From Paractinoplanes atraurantiacus (lineage in GTDB: Bacteria; Actinomycetota; Actinomycetes; Mycobacteriales; Micromonosporaceae): DNA of 64,000 nucleotides. The position numbers were made by a program, and so were the translations under genes. This document shows, one piece after another, positions 48,533 through 56,253 of this stretch. The stretch spans positions 248,001-312,000 of the forward strand of contig NZ_OBDY01000009.1 of NCBI RefSeq assembly GCF_900215205.1. Direction: 5' to 3'. The notes below the pieces were generated by a model. The model saw only the letters and a program-made list of their open reading frames with translations. It did not search any database and was not told where the DNA came from. The first letter of the stretch is position 1. The number at the start of each line of letters is the position of its first letter.

Positions 48533-49209
48533 GGGTACGAGCTCTCCTGCTCGGCGGCGATGACCAGCTCCCGCACCGCGCATCCGGCCGGCTGCTGGAG
48601 GGCGAACAGGATGGCCTTGGCCACGTTGGCCGGGTCGTTGAGGATCGCGTCCGGGCCCGGCTTGTACTGCTCGTCGCGCTCGTCGAAGAACTTGGTCCGC
48701 ATGCCGCCCGGGACGACCAGGGTGACGTTGACCTGCCCGGCCAACTCGGCCGACAACGCGCGGGTGAAACCCACGACACCGAACTTCGCGGCACAGTACG
48801 CGGTCGCGTCGCTCACCGCCTTGACACCCAGCGTCGACGAGATCGTGACGACACCGCCGTGCGACTGCTTCAGCGCCGGGATCGCCGCCCGGATCACCGC
48901 CGCCGTCGACAGCAGGTCGATGGTGACGATCCGGTCCCAGACCTCACCCGGAATGTCGGCCAGCGCCCCCGGCACGTCCATCCCGGCCGCGGTCACCACC
49001 CCGTCGAGCGACCCGCCCGCCTCGGCGATCGCCTGCCGCGTAGCCGCCTCGGCCGCGCGGGTGTCGGCCAGGTCGCAGTCGATCCACGGCACGTCGGCCG
49101 ACGGCTTCTGCCGGTCGATGACGATCGGCCGCCCGCCCGCCTCGAGCACAGCGTCGACCACCGCGGCACCGAGCCCGCTGGATCCACCCGTAACGATTAC
49201 TGCGTCCAT
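48529..49209 (-). CDS. Short-chain dehydrogenase/reductase
   Basis: 226 aa classical SDR. The dinucleotide motif is TGGSSGLG (7-14) and the catalytic residues are Ser124/125 (VTISSTLG), Tyr138 and Lys142 (YCAAK). It is too short and has the wrong architecture for HldD, the heptose 6-epimerase. The role may be oxidation, reduction or epimerisation of the sugar, or of a linked metabolite. It lies 17 bp after hldE and overlaps the GT9 gene. Confidence 0.87.
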   Translation of the reverse strand: MDAVIVTGGSSGLGAAVVDAVLEAGGRPIVIDRQKPSADVPWIDCDLADTRAAEAATRQAIAEAGGSLDGVVTAAGMDVPGALADIPGEVWDRIVTIDLLSTAAVIRAAIPALKQSHGGVVTISSTLGVKAVSDATAYCAAKFGVVGFTRALSAELAGQVNVTLVVPGGMRTKFFDERDEQYKPGPDAILNDPANVAKAILFALQQPAGCAVRELVIAAEQESSYP

Positions 49210-49226
49210 GTCTCTTTTCCTCATCT

Positions 49227-50687
49227 CTAGGACGTCGCGGAGCGGGCCGCGGCGATGGTCCGGGTGGTGGAACGGCCGTCCAGGTAGGGCACGATGACGG
49301 TCTGCCCGCCCCAGCGCTTGACGAGTTCGGCTTCGGGAAGCTCCGGGCCGCCGTCGGCGTAGTCGCCGCCCTTGACCCAGACATCGGGCCGCAGCCACGA
49401 CAGCACCGACTCGGGGGTCGGCTCGTCGAACACGACGACCGCGTCGACGCAGTCCAGCGCCGCCAGCAACCGGCTACGGTCACGCTCATTGGTCAGAGGC
49501 CGTTCGGGACCTTTGAGCCGCCGTACGGAGTCGTCGCTGTTCAGGCACACGATCAGGCAGTCCCCGAGCTTGCGGGCCGCCTGCAACGTGGCCAGGTGCC
49601 CGATGTGGAGCAGGTCGAAGCAGCCCCCCGTCGCGACGACCGTGCCACCACGAGCTCGCACGTCCGCGAGGAGCTTCCCGGCCTCCGTGGCACCGACCCG
49701 TTCCGACTCTTCCGATTTGTCGCCCAAGGGGAGGGTGGCGTCGGCGGAGGCGGAGCCGGGAGTTCGGGTGGCGCCGGAGGAGAAGGTGGAACGCGGCAGC
49801 GCGAGCGCGGCAGTGACGCCACCCCCGGCAACGTATGCGGAAGCCGCCGCGACCGCCTCCTGCACCGCTTCGGAGACCAGGGCGCCCGAAGCAAGGGCCA
49901 GTGCTGCGGTGGCGGCGAAGCGGTCGCCCGCTCCGCACGTGTCCCCGTCGGACACCGAAGGGGCCGGGACCACCAGCGGGGTCGGGCCCGAGTGGCACAG
50001 GACGGCGCCCTCGCCGCCGCAGGTGACCACTACCGCGCCGGCCCGCCAGAGCTGGCGCAGATGGTGTCCGCCGCGCTGCGCGACGGTCAGGGTGGAACCG
50101 CCTCCGGCGTCGCCGCTCATCCTGCGTACCTCGGAAGCATTGGGGGTGACCAGACGCGCGTTGGGCACCGGGGCCGGACCGTTGGGATGTGGATCCCACA
50201 CGATCGGCGCCCTGACCTCGCCCAGCGCGCGACGGATCTCCTGATGCCGGGCCATCCCCCGGCCGTAGTCGCTGACCAGGATCGCCGACGCCGAGCCCAG
50301 GACCTCCAGCGCCGCCGCCGGTGCCTCCCCCGGCTCCTGCGGCGAGCCGCCCCGGTCCAGGCGCAGCAGCACCTGCCCGTCCGCTCGCAGCCGCACCTTC
50401 TCCGGGGTCGCCCCTGGCAGCGGCAGCGCGTACACCCGTACACCGGCCTCGGTCAGCAGTTGACTCAGCCGGGCGCCGCCTTCGTCGTCCGCGAGCGCCG
50501 TGACCAGCGCGACCTCGTGCCCTTGGCGGGCCGCCAGCAGCGCCGCCAGGCCAGCGCCGCCCGGGCGGTCTTTCACCTGCCGCTCGTCCAGGACCGGGGC
50601 CGGCGCGTCCGGCGCGATCCGGGTCACGCTGCCCTCGACGTCCTTGTCGAGCAGGGTGTCGCCGACGATGACCAACAGCGGGCTCAT
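49227..50687 (-). CDS. hldE: Bifunctional heptose-7-phosphate kinase / heptose-1-phosphate adenylyltransferase
   Basis: 486 aa. The N-terminal ribokinase-like domain (1-300) has GDTLLDKDVEGSVTRIAPDA and the catalytic CGAGDRF (Asp255). A Ser/Glu-rich linker (about 303-335) leads to the cytidylyltransferase-like domain, with GGCFDLLHIGHLATL (HIGH at 361-364) and VWVKGGDYADGG. It phosphorylates D-glycero-D-manno-heptose 7-phosphate at C1 and later adds AMP to heptose 1-phosphate. Both domains look intact. The stop of gmhA overlaps this ATG (ATGA). Confidence 0.93.
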   Translation of the reverse strand: MSPLLVIVGDTLLDKDVEGSVTRIAPDAPAPVLDERQVKDRPGGAGLAALLAARQGHEVALVTALADDEGGARLSQLLTEAGVRVYALPLPGATPEKVRLRADGQVLLRLDRGGSPQEPGEAPAAALEVLGSASAILVSDYGRGMARHQEIRRALGEVRAPIVWDPHPNGPAPVPNARLVTPNASEVRRMSGDAGGGSTLTVAQRGGHHLRQLWRAGAVVVTCGGEGAVLCHSGPTPLVVPAPSVSDGDTCGAGDRFAATAALALASGALVSEAVQEAVAAASAYVAGGGVTAALALPRSTFSSGATRTPGSASADATLPLGDKSEESERVGATEAGKLLADVRARGGTVVATGGCFDLLHIGHLATLQAARKLGDCLIVCLNSDDSVRRLKGPERPLTNERDRSRLLAALDCVDAVVVFDEPTPESVLSWLRPDVWVKGGDYADGGPELPEAELVKRWGGQTVIVPYLDGRSTTRTIAAARSATS

Positions 50688-51313
50688 ACGCCCACCCGCA
50701 TCTGCTCGCCGATGATCTCGGGGGTGTCGGCGAAAGGGCGGACCACCGCCGGCAGGGTCGCGTCGATGTACTCGCACATCAGGTGGACCGCGAGCAGATG
50801 CAGCTCCTGGACCACCTGGCTGTCCGGTGACGGGCACCGCAGCGCCTCGTCGCTCGCGTCGGCCAGCGGGTTCGGGCCCTCGCCGGTCATCGCCCACGTG
50901 CGCATGCCGCATTCCTTGGCCGCGCGCACCGCCGCGATCAGATTCGGACTGCGCCCGCTGGTCGACAGCGTGATCAGCACGTCGCCGGGGCGGCCGTGGG
51001 CGCGGACCTGCCGGGCGAAGACCTCCTCGAAGCCGTAGTCGTTGCCGATCGCCGTGACCGCCGACGAGTCCGGGGTGAGCGCGATGGCCGACAGTGGCAT
51101 GCGCTCGTCGCGGAGCCGGCCGACCAGTTCGGCCGCCAGGTGCTGGGCCTCGGCCGCGCTGCCGCCGTTGCCGGCGACCAGCAGCCGGCCGCCCTGGCCG
51201 AGGTGCCAGGCCAGTTGGCCACCCCACCGCTCCAGCCGGCTGGCGACCGCCCGGAAGGGGACGATCGCGGCGGCCAGCGCGGTCAGATGCCGATCAACAG
51301 GGGAAGGGGACAT
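50684..51313 (-). CDS. gmhA: Sedoheptulose 7-phosphate isomerase
   Basis: 209 aa SIS-domain protein. It converts sedoheptulose 7-phosphate to D-glycero-D-manno-heptose 7-phosphate, the first committed step. Marks are GRLLVAGNGGSAAEAQHLAA, LSTSGRSPNLIAA and the C-terminal QELHLLAVHLMCEYID with metal-binding His. The ATG at 51313 shares one base with the stop of the GT4 gene (TGATG); a TTG one codon earlier is possible. Confidence 0.9.
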   Translation of the reverse strand: MSPSPVDRHLTALAAAIVPFRAVASRLERWGGQLAWHLGQGGRLLVAGNGGSAAEAQHLAAELVGRLRDERMPLSAIALTPDSSAVTAIGNDYGFEEVFARQVRAHGRPGDVLITLSTSGRSPNLIAAVRAAKECGMRTWAMTGEGPNPLADASDEALRCPSPDSQVVQELHLLAVHLMCEYIDATLPAVVRPFADTPEIIGEQMRVGV

Positions 51314-52530
51314 CAAGCAACCGCCTCACGGGTGGGTTCGGGGGTGACGCCGGCCGCGCTCGCGTAGACGGCGGCGAGCCGTCCGGCGATCCGGGGCCAG
51401 GCGTAGGAGTGCACGGCGCGGTCGACCGCGGCCGCCGCATAGGAGATGCGCCGCACATCGTCGGCGAGGATCTTGCGCAGGGCGACGGCGAGGCCGGCCG
51501 GGTCGCGGGCCGGCACCAGGTCGCCGGTGACGCCGTCGACCACGGTGTCGGTGAGCCCGCCGACGGCCGAGCCGATCACCGGTACGCCGCAGGCCATGGC
51601 CTCGAGCACGGTCAGCCCGAACGGCTCGTACCAGGGCGTCGCCGCCACCACGTCGGCCGAGCGGTACCAGGCCGGCATGTCGTGGGCCGCGACCGCGCCG
51701 GCCAGCCGCACCCGGTCGCCGACCCGGCAGTCCTGGGCCAGGGTCAAGAGCTTCTGCGCGTACGGGTCGGAGTCGATCCCGGCCAGCGAGGGCCCGCCCA
51801 CCACGACGAGCTCGGCCCGCGGCACGCCGGGCAGCGCCCGGATCAGGTCCTCGACGCCTTTGCGCTCGACCAGCCGGGCCACGGTGAGGATCCGCGGCCG
51901 TTTGCCGCGGGGCACCGACGGCCCGTCCGGGCGGAAGCGGTCGGTGTTGACGCCCGAGGGCACCAGCGACATCTGCGTACGCGGCACCCCGAGCCTGATC
52001 AGCTCCTGCACCTCGTCCTGGCACTGGACGATCACCCGGTCGACCGCCCGGCCGAGCTCCCGCTCGTAGGCGATCCGCCGCGGCGGGCTGGTGTCGGCCG
52101 CGCCCTGGTGGCGCCGCTTGACCGAGCCCAGGGCGTGGTAGGTCTGCACGACCGGCACGTCACAGGCCCGCCCCGCGGTGACGGCCGCGAGCCCGCTCAT
52201 CCAGAAATGCGCGTGGACCACGTCCGGCCGCCACTCGGTGCGCCAGTCCGCGGCGAGGCATTCGGCGAACTGTCCCATGTAGGGCAGCAGCTCGTCCTTG
52301 GGCAGCGCGGTGGCCGGCCCGGCCGGCACGTGCACCACCTCGAACAGCGATCCCACCGGCACGACGGCCGGCAGGTCGGGGTCGTCGCGGCGGGTGTAGA
52401 CGCGGACCTCGTGGCCGTCGGCGGCGAGCGCGCCGGCGAGCTCGGCCACGTGCGCGTTCTGCCCGCCGGCGTCGATGCCGCCCAGGGCGGCGAGCGGGCT
52501 GGCGTGCTCCGAGATCATCGCGATGCGCAT
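51313..52530 (-). CDS. GT4-family glycosyltransferase
   Basis: 405 aa GT-B enzyme. N-terminal domain with GGIDAGGQNAHVAELAGAL (donor/acceptor loop as in sucrose-phosphate synthase-like GT4 enzymes) and VVHAHFWMSGLAA. C-terminal domain with ILTVARLVERKGVEDLIRAL and the donor-binding EPFGLTVLEAMACGVPVIGS. It is a retaining transferase; sugar and acceptor are unknown. GAGGAAAA precedes the ATG. Confidence 0.88.
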   Translation of the reverse strand: MRIAMISEHASPLAALGGIDAGGQNAHVAELAGALAADGHEVRVYTRRDDPDLPAVVPVGSLFEVVHVPAGPATALPKDELLPYMGQFAECLAADWRTEWRPDVVHAHFWMSGLAAVTAGRACDVPVVQTYHALGSVKRRHQGAADTSPPRRIAYERELGRAVDRVIVQCQDEVQELIRLGVPRTQMSLVPSGVNTDRFRPDGPSVPRGKRPRILTVARLVERKGVEDLIRALPGVPRAELVVVGGPSLAGIDSDPYAQKLLTLAQDCRVGDRVRLAGAVAAHDMPAWYRSADVVAATPWYEPFGLTVLEAMACGVPVIGSAVGGLTDTVVDGVTGDLVPARDPAGLAVALRKILADDVRRISYAAAAVDRAVHSYAWPRIAGRLAAVYASAAGVTPEPTREAVA

Positions 52531-53441
52531 TTTTCCTCCTCCAGCAGCCGGTCCCAGTCCGCGAGGAACCGGTCCAGGCCGTAGCGGGCCAGCGCGACCT
52601 GGCGGGCCCGGGTTCCGAGGCTCCGGGCGGCCTCGGCGTCCTCGAGCAGCCAGTGCGTGGCCTCGACGAGCGTGCTGACGCGGGTGTCGAGCACCCCGGC
52701 GTCGGGTGGCACCGCGGCGACCGCCTCGGTGGTGGCCAGGCCGACCACGGGCATGCCCATCTGCATGGCCTCGATGAGGCTGAGCCCCAGCGAGGTCCAG
52801 CGCGTGAGATGCAGATAAATCCGCCGTCGGGCGACTTCTGCGTGCATGACGTGCTGGGGCGGGTCGTCGTAGGGCGTGATCCGGGGTCCGCGCAGTCCTT
52901 CGACACCCATGCCGAACACGTCCAGCGGCGCCACCGCGGCGAACCGCGGGAACAGGTCGGTGCCGGTGACCCGGTTCCGCCGGATCGGCTCGTTGGTGAC
53001 GATCGCCAGATGGTCGACGTCGCCGCTCCAGCGGGCCGAAGGCTCGACGATCCCATGCTCGATCACCGTGGTCCGCGTGCCGCCGGTGTCCCAGAACAGC
53101 TCGTTGAAGTCGGTGACGTGGGCGACGATCAGGTCGTCGCGGTCGGCCATCGGATGCCAGCTGTTCGGCACGTCGCCCTTGGGCGTGTTGTGCTCCACGT
53201 AGATCACCGGCACGCCGCGCGGCACGAGCTCCAGCTCCTCGGGCCGCTGCACGATCGCCACGTCGACGTCGCGGATCTGATCCAGCGGCAGTTCCTCCAC
53301 CGTGGCCGGCCAGTCGAAGGTCTGCGCCCGCCCGCGTCCCATCGCGTCACGGGCGTCGTTGACCGGGATCAGGTAGCGGTGTTTGCCCTGGACGAACGAG
53401 GTCGTCCAGGATCCGTGCACGTGCCAGAGCAGAATGTTCAC
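52515..53441 (-). CDS. GT-B glycosyltransferase
   Basis: 308 aa. It begins NILLWHVHGSWTTSFVQGKH and has VIYVEHNTPKGDVPNSWHPM and a GT4-like end (TSLGLSLIEAMQMGMPVVGL). The N-terminal domain is shorter than in typical GT4 enzymes. The family is seen in actinobacterial and cyanobacterial glycan clusters. The GTG at 53441 overlaps the upstream stop by 4 bp, and the 3' end overlaps the GT4 gene by 16 bp. Substrate unknown. Confidence 0.8.
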   Translation of the reverse strand: MNILLWHVHGSWTTSFVQGKHRYLIPVNDARDAMGRGRAQTFDWPATVEELPLDQIRDVDVAIVQRPEELELVPRGVPVIYVEHNTPKGDVPNSWHPMADRDDLIVAHVTDFNELFWDTGGTRTTVIEHGIVEPSARWSGDVDHLAIVTNEPIRRNRVTGTDLFPRFAAVAPLDVFGMGVEGLRGPRITPYDDPPQHVMHAEVARRRIYLHLTRWTSLGLSLIEAMQMGMPVVGLATTEAVAAVPPDAGVLDTRVSTLVEATHWLLEDAEAARSLGTRARQVALARYGLDRFLADWDRLLEEEKCASR

Positions 53442-55147
53442 GCTGCTACCTCGGTGCGCTCGTGAGCCCCGGCGGCGAGCAGCCGGACGGCCGCCACCAC
53501 CCGCTCGGGCTCGATGTCGGACAGGCAGGGATGGCCGGCGATCGGGCAGACAGTGGCCCGGCTGTCCCGGCAGGGCGCGCCGGCGTCGCCGAGCCGCACG
53601 TTCGGCACCCGGTAGGGCCCCCACTGTCCGTAGGGGACGGTCGGTGCGTAGAGGCTGACGACCGGCGTGCCGACCGCCGCCGCGAGGTGCGCCGGCCCGG
53701 TGTTGCCGACGACCAGACAGCTCGCCCGCGCCAGGATCTCGGCCATCTCTGTCAAGGAGGTCCTTCCCACTTCGACCCCCACACCCCCATTGACGTACGC
53801 GGCCAGCGCGCGCTCGCCGTCGCCACCGGTCACCAGGACCCGGTGCCCGCCGGCGGCCAGCGCGGCCACGATCCGCCGCATGGTCTCGGGCGGGCACGAT
53901 CGCGCCTCACAGCTGGCACCGGGATGCACGACGACGTACTCACCGCCGCCTTCGTGCCGCACCCCGGTCACCCGCAGGCTCCCGTCATCCCCCGGCGGCA
54001 GCCCGAACCCGGCCGCGGCGGCGACGCTGCGCGCCCGCTCGGCCTCGGGAATCCCCGCCGGCACCCGATGCCGGACGTCGAGCAGCGACCCCGGGTAGTC
54101 ATCGCTGATCGCCGTGATCCGCCCGACCCCCGCGATGCGCAGGAGCAGGGCGAGCGGCAGCGCCGACTGGTGGAACGAGGTGAAGACAACGGCTTCGTCC
54201 GCGCCCACTTCACGCAGCCGCTCGGTGAGCGCGGCCATCTCCTCCGCGTCGACGGCCCCCGGCTCAGCGTCGATCCAGGGCAGCCGCCACTCGACGATCT
54301 CGTCGACCCCCGGCAGCAGCTCGGCCGCGCCTCGCCCCCGGGGCCCGCAGAGCATCACGACCCGCCGGGCCCCGTGCGCAACAGCCCGAATAGCAGGCCC
54401 GGTAACAAGCACATCCCCAGCCGAGTCAGCCCGCACGACAAGCACAGTCCCCGCCGCCACACCACGGGGCACCGGAACGATCCCGGTCAGCGCCGAGCCG
54501 GCCCCGCCAGGCCGTGGGGTAGCCGCGCCCGGCGTAGGGGTGACCGCGCCCCGCGTGGGGGTGGTCGCGGCCGGCGCGGAGGTTGTCCCGGCCGGCGCGG
54601 GGCGGGGCGCAGGGGTGACCAAAGCCTCGCGGCGCAGGATCAGGTCGGCCGCTCCGGTGAGGGTCGAGGCGACCGCGGGGGCGGCGGCGATCTCGGGAGG
54701 CAGCGTGACCGGGGTCGGCACCAGCACGCCGGCGGCGCCCGCGGCCAGGGCGGCGCCCATGTCGCGGCCGATGTCGCCGACGACCACGCAGCGGGCCGGT
54801 GTCGTGTCCAGCGCCTCGGCGGCCGCGATGACCAGGCCGGGCGCGGGCTTGCGGCAGTCGCAGCCGGCGGTGTCGTCGTGCGGGCAGATCTGCCAGGTGT
54901 CGAAGCCGCCGAAGATCTCGTCGACCCGCCGGTTCACGGCGGCCAGCTGATCGGCGGTGAACCGTCCCCGGGCCAGCCCGGACTGGTTGGTGATCACGCC
55001 CAGGCGCAGCCCGGCCGCGCGCAGCCGGTCGACCGCCTCCCGCGCGCCCGGCATGGGCTCCACGAGGGACGGATCACCGTTGTACGGCACGTCCACGACA
55101 AGCGTGCCGTCCCGGTCGAAGAGCACAGCGTCGAACAGCTCGGTCAC
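53438..55147 (-). CDS. GmhB-type heptose bisphosphate phosphatase fused to a GT9 glycosyltransferase
   Basis: 569 aa. Residues 1-170 are a HAD phosphatase of the GmhB/HisB group: DRDGT (11-15) and TNQSGLARG, with the zinc loop formed by Cys88, His90, Cys96 and Cys98 (CPHDDTAGCDC). It would remove the 7-phosphate of heptose 1,7-bisphosphate. A Thr/Pro/Ala repeat linker (about 177-218) joins a GT9 domain from about 233 (VLVVRADSAGDVLVTGPAIR, VVVHPGASCEAR, VVGNTGPAHLAAAVGTPVVS). The fusion puts sugar-nucleotide synthesis and transfer in one chain. The GTG at 55147 overlaps the upstream stop (GTGA). Confidence 0.88.
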   Translation of the reverse strand: MTELFDAVLFDRDGTLVVDVPYNGDPSLVEPMPGAREAVDRLRAAGLRLGVITNQSGLARGRFTADQLAAVNRRVDEIFGGFDTWQICPHDDTAGCDCRKPAPGLVIAAAEALDTTPARCVVVGDIGRDMGAALAAGAAGVLVPTPVTLPPEIAAAPAVASTLTGAADLILRREALVTPAPRPAPAGTTSAPAATTPTRGAVTPTPGAATPRPGGAGSALTGIVPVPRGVAAGTVLVVRADSAGDVLVTGPAIRAVAHGARRVVMLCGPRGRGAAELLPGVDEIVEWRLPWIDAEPGAVDAEEMAALTERLREVGADEAVVFTSFHQSALPLALLLRIAGVGRITAISDDYPGSLLDVRHRVPAGIPEAERARSVAAAAGFGLPPGDDGSLRVTGVRHEGGGEYVVVHPGASCEARSCPPETMRRIVAALAAGGHRVLVTGGDGERALAAYVNGGVGVEVGRTSLTEMAEILARASCLVVGNTGPAHLAAAVGTPVVSLYAPTVPYGQWGPYRVPNVRLGDAGAPCRDSRATVCPIAGHPCLSDIEPERVVAAVRLLAAGAHERTEVAA

Positions 55148-56253
55148 CGGCCCGCCCCCACCGGCACCGCGGCCCCCACGAGCGGCTCCGCCTTCCGCCA
55201 CCGCCACGCCCCGCGCAGCCAGTGCCCAACAGCCACCGGCGGGATGACCGCGCTGGTGACGACCATCGTCCCCACCTCACGCGGCGTCCGGGGCCCCGGC
55301 GCGATCCGCGCCGCCGCGAACTCGGCCGTCCCCGCGCCCCAGACCAGACCGCCCACGATCGCGGCCGCGCTCAGGACACCCCGCCCCCGAGACACACCCG
55401 GCGAGACCCGCCGCGCCGCGCCCGAGGACACACCCGGCGACAAACGCCGAACCGCGCTCACAATGTGCGAAGCGCCCCGCGAGGCGCCCGGAGACACGCG
55501 GCGCGTGGCTACCAGGGCCGCTGTGGCGGCCAGGGCGACAGCGCCCGCCGCCGCGATCGCCGCGTGGCGGGAGCGGCGGCCCGGGGGGATCTCCAGCTTG
55601 GAGCGCCACTCCGGGCCGTACAAGCGGCGCAGCAAGGCGTCGTCGGCGTTGCCCCGCTGGGTGCGGACGCTGACCCAGGGGCTCTCCGGGCGTACCGGAT
55701 GGGTCACCGTGCGGTGGCCCCGGACCAGGGTCCAGCCGTCTCGGCGTACACGGAAAGCAAGATCGGCGTCCTCCCGGAAAGCCCTCGGCAGACGCTCGTC
55801 GAAGCCGCCGGCCTGTGTCAGCGCGGCCCGGCGGTACGCCATGTCGGCGGTGATCCAGGCGCCGTCGGCCAGGGCGGCCGTGACCCTCTCCCAATCCGTC
55901 GGGCGGCGGTCGGACGGCACCGGCACGCGCAGCGAACCCTGCACGCCACCGACCTCGGGGCCCGCCGCCTCCAGATCGCCACGCAGACGAATAATCCAGT
56001 CCGAATCGGGCAATACGTCGTCATCGAGGAAGGCGATCCAGTCGCCACGAGAGGCCCGGACGCCGGCGTTGCGGGCCGCCGCTGGACCACGCGCGGGTCC
56101 GGCGACGACACGCGAGGAAAGCGCCAGCGGCGGATGCGGCGCGGGCCGGTCGTCCACGACGATCAGCTCCACGTCGGGCGGCAGGGGCCCGAGCGCCGCG
56201 AGGAGGGCGGCCAGGCTGGGACGCCCCAGCGTGGGTACGACTATGGAGATCAC
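55144..56253 (-). CDS. GT2-family glycosyltransferase with TM tail
   Basis: 369 aa. The N-terminal GT-A fold domain has IVVPTLGRPSLAALLAAL, the donor-binding AFLDDDVLPDSDW (DxD type) and GGFDERLPRAFREDADLAFR. From about residue 245 there is a hydrophobic helix, then a repetitive Arg/Ser/Pro/Gly stretch (RRVSPGAS, RRLSPGVS and RRVSPGVS at three positions), then two more hydrophobic segments. It is probably anchored to the membrane. The GTG at 56253 overlaps the carbamoyltransferase stop. Confidence 0.85.
   Translation of the reverse strand: MISIVVPTLGRPSLAALLAALGPLPPDVELIVVDDRPAPHPPLALSSRVVAGPARGPAAARNAGVRASRGDWIAFLDDDVLPDSDWIIRLRGDLEAAGPEVGGVQGSLRVPVPSDRRPTDWERVTAALADGAWITADMAYRRAALTQAGGFDERLPRAFREDADLAFRVRRDGWTLVRGHRTVTHPVRPESPWVSVRTQRGNADDALLRRLYGPEWRSKLEIPPGRRSRHAAIAAAGAVALAATAALVATRRVSPGASRGASHIVSAVRRLSPGVSSGAARRVSPGVSRGRGVLSAAAIVGGLVWGAGTAEFAAARIAPGPRTPREVGTMVVTSAVIPPVAVGHWLRGAWRWRKAEPLVGAAVPVGAGR

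Noticed and set aside
48529..49209. SDR as HldD (ADP-heptose 6-epimerase)
   Set aside because: It is a 226-residue classical SDR. HldD is an extended-type enzyme of over 300 residues with a different C-terminal domain.
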